From assembly GCF_016861605.1 (NCBI RefSeq), contig NZ_BOLM01000002.1, positions 62,001-126,000 of the forward strand: 64,000 bases of DNA, read 5' to 3'. This stretch comes from Levilactobacillus wangkuiensis (GTDB taxonomy: Bacteria; Bacillota; Bacilli; Lactobacillales; Lactobacillaceae). This document shows, piece by piece, positions 8,147 to 18,452 of the stretch. The translations under genes and the position numbers were made by a program. The notes under the pieces were generated by a model. It saw nothing but the letters and a program-made list of their open reading frames with translations. It made no database searches and was not told the origin of the DNA. Positions within the stretch are counted from its first letter, which is position 1. Each line of letters opens with the position of its first letter.

Positions 8147-8971
8147 TTACACGCGACCATCACGGAAGGCTTTGCGCATCTCCCAGGCCAAAATAAACTT
8201 GGCCCCATCGGTCGGCATCTCATCCCGACGGAACCACTGGGCCTGGGCCAACTCATCGCGCTCCAAGTCGATGGCCACATCTTCGTCAAGTTCGGCGAAG
8301 AAGACAACCAGTAGCGACTCGGAGAACGCCCACGGTTGACTGCCAAAGTAACGCAGATTGTGGACGTGCAATCCAACCTCCTCTTGAACCTCACGGCGAA
8401 CGGCGTCTTCTAGCGTCTCACCAATTTCAGCAAATCCCGAAATCAAGGTGTAGGGCGCATAGCCCGAAGCGTACTTGGTCAGTAGAATCTGATCCCCCTT
8501 GGTCACGCCCACGACCACCACTGGGGAGATCCGCGGAAAGACCTGGTAGCCACAGTGCCCACAGGTCAGCGCACGTTGCTGCTCGTCCGGTCGCATGGCA
8601 TGCCCACAACGCCCGCAGAACCGATTGGTTTCATACCACCAGGCTAGATGCGCCGCGGTCGCACCAGCGAAGCCCAGCCAAACCGGTTCAACCTTCTGAA
8701 ACCTATTGATTGGCTGATACTGATACTCAGCCGTTGTGACGACACGTTGCGTAACCAGGTAGAATCCCGTCTCATCGACGCTGAACAAATAAGTCATCTG
8801 CGTCGGTGAAAGCTGCCACTGGCGGACGGCCTCGCGGTAGTTTGGCAGCCGCTGCTCGTGGGCGAGGATAACTTGTCGATTGTCATAGATCACAACGTAA
8901 TCGCTATCCCGGGGCGCGCGCCGTTGCTCATAGTGATTGTCAAAAACCTTGGGACTAATATCTTGGAACAT
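8147..8971 (-). CDS. nudC: NAD(+) diphosphatase (NADH pyrophosphatase)
   Basis: It hydrolyses NAD(H) to NMN(H) and AMP, and in other bacteria NudC also removes NAD caps from RNA. The 274-aa protein has the family order: an N-terminal domain, a zinc ribbon with Cys119, Cys122, Cys137 and Cys140, a Nudix box at about 179-201 (GFAEIGETLEDAVRREVQEE), and the NudC-specific SQPWAF at 211-216. The ATG follows GGGGAA. It is transcribed alone after a 300-bp gap and ends at a bidirectional terminator. Confidence 0.93.
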   Translation of the reverse strand: MFQDISPKVFDNHYEQRRAPRDSDYVVIYDNRQVILAHEQRLPNYREAVRQWQLSPTQMTYLFSVDETGFYLVTQRVVTTAEYQYQPINRFQKVEPVWLGFAGATAAHLAWWYETNRFCGRCGHAMRPDEQQRALTCGHCGYQVFPRISPVVVVGVTKGDQILLTKYASGYAPYTLISGFAEIGETLEDAVRREVQEEVGLHVHNLRYFGSQPWAFSESLLVVFFAELDEDVAIDLERDELAQAQWFRRDEMPTDGAKFILAWEMRKAFRDGRV

Positions 8972-9275
8972 CTTTTCCCCAACTTTCTCATTGCCAAGTA
9001 CCTATCATCGATGTGTCTCAATCAGCATTTATTTTACGCGTCTGTTTCAATTTTACAATAGTCAAAAATAGTGAATTACATTTGTTCAAGAAGCCTGTTG
9101 ACTCCCCCGCAAAAAAACGCCAAAATAACGATTTTCCCTTTAATTGACCTAAGTCCCCAACCGAGCAAAAGACAGCCCCCAAAACGGTTAATAATCGTCT
9201 TAAAGGGCCATCTTGGGTCATTGGCTTCCAGAATCATTTAGCAAGCAAGCGATTTTCAATTAAATAAGTGCGCAC
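8972..9275. other. Non-coding region upstream of nudC
   Basis: No gene is supported. It has complementary pairs that cross each other: CCCTTTAA (9136-9143) with TTAAAGGG (9200-9207), and TGACCTAAG (9145-9153) with CTTGGGTCA (9212-9220). This arrangement would be a pseudoknot if both formed. No promoter with good spacing was identified for nudC. Confidence 0.35.
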
Positions 9276-9310
9276 AAAAAAACATCCGCCCCATAAAACA
9301 GGCGGATGTC
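9276..9310 (-). terminator. Terminator after rlmD
   Basis: A perfect 9-bp stem ACATCCGCC / GGCGGATGT is followed on the minus strand by TTTTTTT, 10 bp after the gene's stop codon. Confidence 0.92.
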
Positions 9311-9319
9311 AGTAGAAAA

Positions 9320-10687
9320 TTACTTCTTAACCAACACGGTCACAGATTCAACGTGTGGGGTTTGTGGGAATTGGTCAACGGGTTGAATTGGCCCGTCGAT
9401 TTCATAACCGAGTTCCTGGAACCGGGCCACGTCACGCACCAGTGTTGCTGGGTTGCAGCTGACGTAGACGACCTTCTTAGGACCCATCTTGGCAGTGGAA
9501 GCAATCAAGGTTTCGGCCAGACCTTTACGTGGGGGATCAACCACCACGACGTCGGGCTTGATGCCGGATGCTTGCCACTGGATCATTTGGTCTTCAGCCT
9601 TATCCACGAAGAAGTCCACGTTGGTCAAATGGTTCTTTTGCGCGTTGACCTTAGCGTCTTCAATGGCTTCGGGCACGATGTCGACCCCGTAGACTTGCTT
9701 AGCGTGCTTAGCCAATGCCAGGGAAATCGTCCCGATACCACAGTAAGCATCGATGACGGTTTCAGTCCCGGTCAGGCCAGCCTTGTCGATGGCCATTTGG
9801 TACAGCTTTTCAGTCTGCTGCGGGTTGACTTGGTAGAATGACCGCGCGGAAATGGCGAAGGTCAAGCCCATCAAGGTGTCCTCAATGGTTGGCTTGCCAT
9901 ACAACGTCCGGGTCACGTTCCCCATGATGACGTTGGTCTTCTTGGCGTTCACGTTCAAGACGATGCTGGTAACTTCAGGCAAGGCCTTGTGAATTTGGTC
10001 GACCAGTTGGTCCTGACTAGGCAATTTCTGTTGACGACTGATCAGTACGATCATCATCTCGTGACTGTAGTAACCACGACGAACCATGATGTTGCGGATA
10101 ACACCCTTGTCACTGATTTCGTTGTAAGCAGGAATTTCAAATTGACGCAGCAAATCGCGAACCTTCACGATGGCGTCGTCGATGGCGGGGTCTTGAATGT
10201 AGAAGTCCGTCAACGGAATCAATTCATGACTGTGTTGCCGGTAGAAACCGGTCTCCAATTGGCCCTTAATCATGCGAACAGGAACTTGCGCCTTGTTCCG
10301 GTACTGGGTGGGGTTAGCCATGCCCAGTGTTTCAGCGACGTCAACGTCTTGGTGGGCCTTACTGAAGAGTTCTTTGATTTGATGTTGCTTGAAGGCCAGT
10401 TGGGCTGGGTAAGCCAAGTGTTGTAACGGCGCGATACCGGTTTGCCGGTAGGTCTTGTCCACGTCCTTGACCCGGTCAGCGGATTCCGTTTGCCAAGAGA
10501 TAGCCCGGGCAAAGCCGTAATGGCTCTGAACCTTGGTCACTTGAATGGTAATCTCTTCGCCAGGTAAGGCGTTTTCGATGAACAATGGGAAGTCGTCGAC
10601 CTTAGCCACGCCCATCCCCTGGTAAGTCAGGTCGGCAATGGTCACGTCAAGTCGTTCGTTTTTACTTACTGGTGCTTTTGTTTTCAT
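9320..10687 (-). CDS. rlmD: 23S rRNA (uracil-5-)-methyltransferase, RlmD/RlmCD family
   Basis: It transfers a methyl group from SAM to C5 of uracil in 23S rRNA. The 455-aa protein has an N-terminal TRAM domain (about residues 10-65), then a Rossmann methyltransferase with DAYCGIGTISLALA. Catalytic motifs DPPRKG and VSCNPATLVRD are near the C-terminus. The iron-sulfur cysteines of the E. coli enzyme are absent, as is common in Firmicutes. In Bacillus one such enzyme (RlmCD) modifies both U747 and U1939, so target specificity is uncertain. The 3' terminator is strong. It follows dgkB after a hairpin. Confidence 0.88.
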   Translation of the reverse strand: MKTKAPVSKNERLDVTIADLTYQGMGVAKVDDFPLFIENALPGEEITIQVTKVQSHYGFARAISWQTESADRVKDVDKTYRQTGIAPLQHLAYPAQLAFKQHQIKELFSKAHQDVDVAETLGMANPTQYRNKAQVPVRMIKGQLETGFYRQHSHELIPLTDFYIQDPAIDDAIVKVRDLLRQFEIPAYNEISDKGVIRNIMVRRGYYSHEMMIVLISRQQKLPSQDQLVDQIHKALPEVTSIVLNVNAKKTNVIMGNVTRTLYGKPTIEDTLMGLTFAISARSFYQVNPQQTEKLYQMAIDKAGLTGTETVIDAYCGIGTISLALAKHAKQVYGVDIVPEAIEDAKVNAQKNHLTNVDFFVDKAEDQMIQWQASGIKPDVVVVDPPRKGLAETLIASTAKMGPKKVVYVSCNPATLVRDVARFQELGYEIDGPIQPVDQFPQTPHVESVTVLVKK

Positions 10688-10710
10688 ATTAACCTCAATT
10701 TCTTTAATGA

Positions 10711-10749
10711 GAAAGGGATTTTGCTGCTCATTCGTCGCGCAAAATCCCT
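10711..10749 (-). terminator. Terminator after dgkB
   Basis: A perfect 11-bp stem AGGGATTTTGC / GCAAAATCCCT is followed by TTTCTC on the minus strand. The short U tract suggests partial read-through into rlmD. Confidence 0.65.
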
Positions 10750-10761
10750 CCCAGTTACTCT

Positions 10762-11772
10762 CTAGACATCAGTGTCTTGGTCTTCCGGCAAACTCTCGAC
10801 TTGCTTGACGAAGTTTTGCTCCGCCGCTAACAATTCGGGAGATTCACTAGTGACCGCCGAATCCGGAATATCATCCAGATTGGCATACATTTCAATGTGT
10901 TGCCGCAGGTTGCGGAACTTCATCGGTGCATCCCCACCATACTCGCCGTCCAGGTTGATCATCATCCGGTCTTCAACGGGCCGGGCAATCACCTTACTGG
11001 TCTTCTCGTAAATGATGTGGGGATCGTTGATATGCTTACCCCCGTTTAAGACTAAGCCCATCAACCGCAAGATTTCCGGCATGCTGGCCGTCTTCACGAT
11101 GATCATGGTAAATTTACCATCATCCAACGCCGCGTCGGGCACAATCTGCTCGAACCCGCCAATGGAATTGGTCAGCGCAAGGAGAAACATGGATGCCTTC
11201 CCCCGGAAATGACCGCCATCATAGGTCAGATCCATTTCGATTGGCTTGATGCGGGGCAAGAGTTCTGCCCCCTTCATCAGGTAGGCCAGGTACCCGAAGA
11301 TAGACTTCAGGTTAGATGGCACGTCGTAGGTCAACTCGGTCAACAGACCCCCACCCGCAATGTTGATGAAGTAGGTGTCACTGGCCTGACCAATATCCAT
11401 CTTGATGGTTTGGTCCTTCAGCACGACCTTCGCCGCCGCCAACGGATCTTCCCGTGGGATGTGTAACGCCCGGGCATAATCATTCGTGGTACCGGCAGGA
11501 ATAATGGCCATCTTCGGACGATGAGGTAAGCCAGCCAAGCCGTTGACGACCTGGTTGATGGTCCCGTCGCCCCCGGCTGCCACGACGAGTTCGAACCCGG
11601 CTTTAGCTGCCCGGGTCGCCTCATCGCGTGCTGAATTTGGTGCGGGTGTCGTGGCGTAGGCACTGGTTTCATAGCCTGCCTGCTCAAACACCGCTAAAAT
11701 ATCGATTAGGTCTTTCTTCAACGCCTCGCGTCCTGAAGTCGGATTATAAATGACCCGTGCCCGTTTACGCAT
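10762..11772 (-). CDS. dgkB: Diacylglycerol kinase, DgkB/YegS family
   Basis: This soluble lipid kinase phosphorylates diacylglycerol released during lipoteichoic acid synthesis, returning it to phospholipid synthesis as phosphatidic acid. The 336-aa protein has the N-terminal NPTSGRE motif (about residues 10-16), the nucleotide-binding GGDGTINQVVNGL, and a metal-binding C-terminal domain ending in an acidic tail. It starts 18 bp after gatB with GGAGG before the ATG. The gatCAB-dgkB order is common in lactobacilli, so it probably belongs to the same transcript. Confidence 0.93.
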   Translation of the reverse strand: MRKRARVIYNPTSGREALKKDLIDILAVFEQAGYETSAYATTPAPNSARDEATRAAKAGFELVVAAGGDGTINQVVNGLAGLPHRPKMAIIPAGTTNDYARALHIPREDPLAAAKVVLKDQTIKMDIGQASDTYFINIAGGGLLTELTYDVPSNLKSIFGYLAYLMKGAELLPRIKPIEMDLTYDGGHFRGKASMFLLALTNSIGGFEQIVPDAALDDGKFTMIIVKTASMPEILRLMGLVLNGGKHINDPHIIYEKTSKVIARPVEDRMMINLDGEYGGDAPMKFRNLRQHIEMYANLDDIPDSAVTSESPELLAAEQNFVKQVESLPEDQDTDV

Positions 11773-11789
11773 GATGTGCCTCCAATGTT

Positions 11790-13211
11790 CTATTGCTGTA
11801 ATGCCGTCATCAACAATTTGTTAACAACTTGTGGGTTGGCTTGACCATGAGTTTGCTTCATGATTTGCCCAACTAAGAAACCAACGGCCCGTTTCTTCCC
11901 GTTGTTAAAGTCTTCGATGGATTGTGGATTAGCTGACAAGACATCATCAATGATGGGTTGTAACTTCGCTGGATCTGACAGTTGAACCAGACCGTGAGCT
12001 TCCACGTAAGCCTTAGGTTCTTCACCATCCGTGATGGCCTTGAAGACCTTCTTAGCCATCTTGCTGGAAATGGTGCCGTCAGAAATCAAGTTGATCATAC
12101 CGGCCAGGTTGGCTGGGGTCAGCTTAGTGGCTTGCAAGTCAACTTGCTTCTCGTTCAGGTAGGCGTTAACGTCCCCTTGCAGGTAGTTAGCGGCCATCTT
12201 GGGATCAGCCTTTAAGGCAACCGTGGCATCAAAGAAGTCAGACATTTCCTTGGTCTGGGTGATAACCATAGCGTCGTAGTCCGTCAAGCCTAACTCGTTG
12301 ACGTAACGTTCGCGCCGTTTCGTTGGCATTTCTGGCATGGCAGCGTCGAGTTCCTTGATCCAGTCATCACTGATGTTCAGTGCTGGTAAGTCTGGTTCTG
12401 GGAAGTAACGGTAATCATCTGAGCCGGCCTTGACCCGCATCAGAATGGTTTCGCCAGTCTTTTCGTCAAACCGCCGCGTTTCTTGTTGCACAGCGCCGCC
12501 GGACATCAAGACTTGTTGTTGCCGCTTTTCTTCGTATTCCAACCCACGTTGCACGTAGTTGAACGAGTTCAAGTTCTTCAATTCCGTCTTGGTCCCGAAC
12601 TTCTCCTGACCCACTGGCCGCACGGAAATGTTGACATCGACCCGCATGGACCCTTCTTCCATCTTCACATCGGAAATCCCGGTGAATTGGATGCGTTGGC
12701 GTAAGGCTTCCAGGTAAGCGTAGGCTTCGGCTGGAGAAGCGATGTCTGGCTTCGACACGATTTCAATCAGAGGCGTCCCTTGCCGGTTCAAATCGACGTA
12801 GGAGTGGTCCCGTTCATGGGTGTTCTTCCCGGCATCTTCTTCAATATGCATTTCAGAGATTCCGATTTTCTTCTTCACGCCATCAACGTCGACTTCCACC
12901 CAGCCATCATGGCCGATAGGCTTGTCGGATTGCGTGATTTGGTAAGCTTTCGGGTTATCTGGGTAGAAGTAGTTCTTCCGGTCAAAGTGGGTGTGTTGTT
13001 CCACCGTGGCGTGTAAGGCTAAGGCGGCAATGATACCGTCGGCAACGACGCCCTTGTTGGTGGTTGGCAGAACCCCTGGGTAACCCCAGTCGATGACGTT
13101 GGTGTTGGCGTTAGGGTCGGCCCCGTAGGCAACTGGTGATGGGCTAAAGATCTTTGAATGGGTCTTTAACTCAATGTGGACTTCCAGCCCAATCGTTGTT
13201 TCAAAGTTCAT
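11790..13211 (-). CDS. gatB: Asp/Glu-tRNA(Asn/Gln) amidotransferase subunit B
   Basis: GatB is the kinase and tRNA-binding subunit of the amidotransferase that converts misacylated Glu-tRNA(Gln) and Asp-tRNA(Asn) to the correct amides. The 473-aa protein shows the signature [19 protein letters not shown] at the N-terminus and [17 protein letters not shown], with a YqeY-like helical C-terminal tail. Its ATG overlaps the gatA stop codon by one base (TAATG), indicating translational coupling. Assignment is confident. Confidence 0.96.
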   Translation of the reverse strand: MNFETTIGLEVHIELKTHSKIFSPSPVAYGADPNANTNVIDWGYPGVLPTTNKGVVADGIIAALALHATVEQHTHFDRKNYFYPDNPKAYQITQSDKPIGHDGWVEVDVDGVKKKIGISEMHIEEDAGKNTHERDHSYVDLNRQGTPLIEIVSKPDIASPAEAYAYLEALRQRIQFTGISDVKMEEGSMRVDVNISVRPVGQEKFGTKTELKNLNSFNYVQRGLEYEEKRQQQVLMSGGAVQQETRRFDEKTGETILMRVKAGSDDYRYFPEPDLPALNISDDWIKELDAAMPEMPTKRRERYVNELGLTDYDAMVITQTKEMSDFFDATVALKADPKMAANYLQGDVNAYLNEKQVDLQATKLTPANLAGMINLISDGTISSKMAKKVFKAITDGEEPKAYVEAHGLVQLSDPAKLQPIIDDVLSANPQSIEDFNNGKKRAVGFLVGQIMKQTHGQANPQVVNKLLMTALQQ

Positions 13212-14680
13212 TAGTTTTGGCCTCCTAACGTGGGTACTTGTAAATGAAAGTCAGTGTTTTGTTCGAAGGCGTAACCCGCTTTGTAGAGCGTGCTTTCGTC
13301 AAATGGCCGACCGATGAGTTGCATACCGACTGGCAAGTTGTTGCTGAAGCCAGCGGGTAAGGACAGTCCTGGGAGCCCGGCTAAGTTCACGGGAATTGTC
13401 AAGACATCGTTCATGTACATCGTGATTGGATCTTTGATTTCATCACCGATACCGAAGGCCGTGGTTGGTGCAACGGGACCCATGATAAAGTCGTGGTCTT
13501 TCAAGACCGCTTTAAAGTCGTTGATAATGACCGTCCGGACCTTGGCCGCCTTGATAAAGTAGGCGTCATAGAATCCAGCGGATAAGGAGAACGTCCCTAA
13601 CATGATTCGACGCTTAACTTCTTCGCCAAATCCTTCGGAACGAGACTTCACGTAGACGTCTTCCAAGTTCTTCACGTCGTCAGCCCGGTAACCGTAACGA
13701 ATCCCATCGAACCGTTGCAGGTTAGAAGAGGCTTCGGAGGAAGCGATGATGTAGTAAGCCGCTACCCCATATTTGTTATGTGGTAAGGAAACTTCATCGA
13801 CCGTGGCGCCTAACTTACGGTACGTGTCAGCAGCAGCCAAGATGGCAGCCTTGACGTCCTCGTTGACCCCTTCGGCCAAGAATTCCTTTGGCAAACCAAT
13901 TCGCATGCCCTTAACGCTCGTGGCGTCATTCAGGTCGGCAGCGAAGTTAGGCACCGCCTGCGTTGAGCTGGTTAAATCGTGATTGTCATGACCCGCGATG
14001 GCACTCAGAACCGTGGCGTTATCCTTCACGCCCCGCGTCATTGGGCCAATTTGGTCCAGGCTAGACCCGAAGGCAATCAGACCCCAACGGGAAACGCGGC
14101 CGTACGTTGGCTTCATCCCGACAATCCCATTGAAGGCAGCGGGTTGACGAATAGAGCCACCGGTATCTGAACCTAGCGTAACGGGCACTTGGCCTGAGGC
14201 AACAGCGGCCGCAGAACCACCTGAAGAACCACCGGGAACCTTGGTTTGGTCCCAAGCGTTCTTGGTCGTCTTGAAGGCAGAGTTTTCGGTTGACCCACCC
14301 ATGGCAAATTCATCCAGGTTGGTCTTCCCCACGTTGATCATCTGTGCGTCGGCCAGCTTTTCAGCGACCGTGGCATCGTAGACGGGTTTGAAGTTGGCCA
14401 AAATCTTAGAAGCGGCCGTCGTGGTCAATCCCTTGGTCACGATATTATCCTTCAGTCCCATGGGAATCCCGGCCAATGGTTGGTCGGCGTTGATCCCTTG
14501 AGCATCAATTTTCGCTGCTTGATCTAAGGCAGCGTCTTCGTTTAAGTTTAAGAAAGCATCGATCTGTGGGTCGGTTGCCTTGATGTTGTCGAAGGTTGCT
14601 TGCGTTAATTCCTTAGCGCTAAGCTTCTTGGCAACCAGGTCGGCGTGTAGACTAGCGAGATCCTTGTCAAAATAATTCAT
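13211..14680 (-). CDS. gatA: Asp/Glu-tRNA(Asn/Gln) amidotransferase subunit A
   Basis: GatA is the amidase subunit that releases ammonia from glutamine. The 489-aa protein has the amidase signature with the Ser-cisSer-Lys triad: the lysine in GLKDNIV (about residue 77), and serines in [14 protein letters not shown] and [12 protein letters not shown] (about 150-178). The start ATG follows immediately after the gatC stop, with the ribosome-binding site inside gatC. It acts in the cytoplasm with GatB and GatC. Confidence 0.96.
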   Translation of the reverse strand: MNYFDKDLASLHADLVAKKLSAKELTQATFDNIKATDPQIDAFLNLNEDAALDQAAKIDAQGINADQPLAGIPMGLKDNIVTKGLTTTAASKILANFKPVYDATVAEKLADAQMINVGKTNLDEFAMGGSTENSAFKTTKNAWDQTKVPGGSSGGSAAAVASGQVPVTLGSDTGGSIRQPAAFNGIVGMKPTYGRVSRWGLIAFGSSLDQIGPMTRGVKDNATVLSAIAGHDNHDLTSSTQAVPNFAADLNDATSVKGMRIGLPKEFLAEGVNEDVKAAILAAADTYRKLGATVDEVSLPHNKYGVAAYYIIASSEASSNLQRFDGIRYGYRADDVKNLEDVYVKSRSEGFGEEVKRRIMLGTFSLSAGFYDAYFIKAAKVRTVIINDFKAVLKDHDFIMGPVAPTTAFGIGDEIKDPITMYMNDVLTIPVNLAGLPGLSLPAGFSNNLPVGMQLIGRPFDESTLYKAGYAFEQNTDFHLQVPTLGGQN

Positions 14681-14992
14681 TTACGCGTTATCCTCGCTTT
14701 CATCGATGATGGCAGGTACCTTGATGAAGCCACGAGCTGCGTCTGGTGCGTTGTGCAGCAGGTCTTCACTTTGTCCCCAGTTATCGGCGACGTCCTCACG
14801 CATGACGTTGATTTGGTCGGAAACGTTGCTGGTCACGTCAACACCATCGGTATCAACTTCGCTCAGCGTTTCAAACATACCGATAATGTCGTCCAGTTGA
14901 GGCGTAAACGCGTCCAACTCGGCATCCGTAAATTCAAGCTTTGCCAAGCCGGCAACGTGTTGAACTTGTTCTCGATTAATTCGATTAGCCAT
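14681..14992 (-). CDS. gatC: Asp/Glu-tRNA(Asn/Gln) amidotransferase subunit C
   Basis: GatC is the small stabilising subunit that wraps GatA and GatB. The 103-aa length is typical. It has QVQHVAGLAKLEFTDAEL at the N-terminus and DNIMREDVADNWGQ-like acidic and C-terminal contact segments. ATG 14992 is chosen over an in-frame TTG at 14995 because AGAGGG sits at a good distance. It is the first gene of the gatCAB-dgkB operon. Confidence 0.94.
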   Translation of the reverse strand: MANRINREQVQHVAGLAKLEFTDAELDAFTPQLDDIIGMFETLSEVDTDGVDVTSNVSDQINVMREDVADNWGQSEDLLHNAPDAARGFIKVPAIIDESEDNA

Positions 14993-15067
14993 CAATTATC
15001 CCTCTTTCTAATTTATCCGCAATTCACCGTTCACTCCGGACTACTCCCAGGGTAAACATACATTAAC

Positions 15068-15095
15068 ATTCTACCATATATCCGTGGGACGCCAA
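15068..15095 (-). promoter_or_regulatory. Promoter of the gatCAB operon
   Basis: On the minus strand TTGGCG (15090-15095) and TAGAAT (15068-15073) are spaced by 16 bp, about 75 bp upstream of gatC. Confidence 0.6.
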
Positions 15096-15167
15096 AGATT
15101 ATGACAAGAAAACTTCCATGGAAACGCCACCAGTTTCAGGTAGTCGGTCGCAAACACGTTAAATTTC

Positions 15168-15225
15168 AAAAAAAGGACCGTTATCCCCTCACCTCGTCAT
15201 GTGGTGAGCAGGACAACGACCCCTA
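15168..15225 (-). terminator. Terminator after camS
   Basis: On the minus strand a long imperfect stem, including GTCGTTGTCC and CTCACC with GGTGAGGGGATAACGG, is followed by TTTTTTT. It separates the pcrA-ligA-camS transcript from gatCAB. Confidence 0.75.
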
Positions 15226-15229
15226 TTTT

Positions 15230-16375
15230 TTAATAACTGTTAAAGACGTGACTCGTGAACTTCTTCGAGCCGGTGGTCCGGTTCAAGAAGCTTTGCACGC
15301 CGTCCGTCGATGACACCGTAATGTCAATCGGCACCCCGGATGGCAGGTACTTTTGCGCGGCCGTCTGGAGATACTGTGTGAAGCTGATGATTTCCGTTTG
15401 ACTGTAGAACTGCGTCTGGATGTTAACGTGCATCCCCGTCAGCGATTTCCCATTGTAATGAGCCTGTGCGGTGACCCCGCTCAAGTTCGGGAAGAAGTTT
15501 TGCACTTCTGTTTTGAAGTTTGAGAAGGAACTTTCATCGTTGCTGTTCGGGCTGCTCTCGCCACTCTCAACGGGGAAGACGTAATTCTTCTCACCTAACG
15601 CCGTCCAACTGGAGACGCTCGTGGCGCCGGCCTTGTTGTTCGAGTAGGCAATGAAGTCGCCCCCGACCAAGCTATCGTTTGAGGCTTGCCGGTAGATGGC
15701 AATGACGATTGGTACGTTCTTCAGCGCTGACTTCTTCCGCAACCGCTTGAGGACGGTATTGGCCGCCTTCTTAGCGTACGCTTCACCAGCCGCCTTGCTG
15801 ATCTTGGTTTCAAACGTGGCCCCGTACTGGGTCTTCTTGTAGTAATCCACGGAGTTGACCGCGATTCCAATCGTGACCCCGCCCAGACTCAGCTTGTTGT
15901 TCTTCTGGGTCATGTAATCTTGTTCTTCTAAGGCCTGAATGTAGATGGGGTTCCGGCCAGTAGACGACGTTGAGCCGTTACTGGTGGGGTTTAATCCCGT
16001 GGCATTCGACTTAGATTTCCGGTCCAACCAGTTCTGAACGGTGGATGCCGTCAGATGCTGGCCTTCTTGGAAAACATACTTCTTGGTGGAGAAGACTTTC
16101 TTCGAGACGTTCAGCATCCCGTTTTCAAAGCTCTTCAGGTTGTACGTGTTCCCAGAGTCTTGACTGTTGGTCACCCCACGCGATTTACTCGTTTGGTAGT
16201 GGCCACTCTTAATGACCCCTTCGTAATCACCATCGCTGCTTTGTCCCGTTAATTGGGTTCCCCCGGACTTACTGTTGCCGGAAGTTCCGGACATACTGGA
16301 ACTACTTAAATTGCCACACGCGGCCAAAAATAACGGCACCGCGGCCAACGCAATAAAGGTTCGTAACCGTTTCAC
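15230..16375 (-). CDS. camS: CamS-family lipoprotein
   Basis: CamS is a membrane-anchored lipoprotein; in Enterococcus the processed signal peptide of this family yields the sex pheromone cAM373. The 381-aa protein has a lipobox LAAC with the lipidated Cys at about residue 20, then a Ser/Gly-rich spacer and the CamS domain (DYEGVIKSGHYQTSKSRG). The GTG start follows TAGGAGG. It is downstream of ligA in the conserved pcrA-ligA-camS order, ending at a terminator. Its physiological role here is unknown. Confidence 0.92.
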   Translation of the reverse strand: MKRLRTFIALAAVPLFLAACGNLSSSSMSGTSGNSKSGGTQLTGQSSDGDYEGVIKSGHYQTSKSRGVTNSQDSGNTYNLKSFENGMLNVSKKVFSTKKYVFQEGQHLTASTVQNWLDRKSKSNATGLNPTSNGSTSSTGRNPIYIQALEEQDYMTQKNNKLSLGGVTIGIAVNSVDYYKKTQYGATFETKISKAAGEAYAKKAANTVLKRLRKKSALKNVPIVIAIYRQASNDSLVGGDFIAYSNNKAGATSVSSWTALGEKNYVFPVESGESSPNSNDESSFSNFKTEVQNFFPNLSGVTAQAHYNGKSLTGMHVNIQTQFYSQTEIISFTQYLQTAAQKYLPSGVPIDITVSSTDGVQSFLNRTTGSKKFTSHVFNSY

Positions 16376-16397
16376 GACTTGTTTCCTCCTAAAGTCA

Positions 16398-18446
<2,049 letters not shown>

Positions 18447-18452
18447 TCACAC

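Noticed and set aside
9018-9221. A 67-codon frame upstream of nudC
   Set aside because: No ribosome-binding site, composition unlike neighbouring proteins, and it lies in a non-coding gap.
9353-9841. A 162-codon frame antisense to the 23S rRNA methyltransferase gene
   Set aside because: It is a shadow of a well-supported gene on the other strand with strong family motifs.
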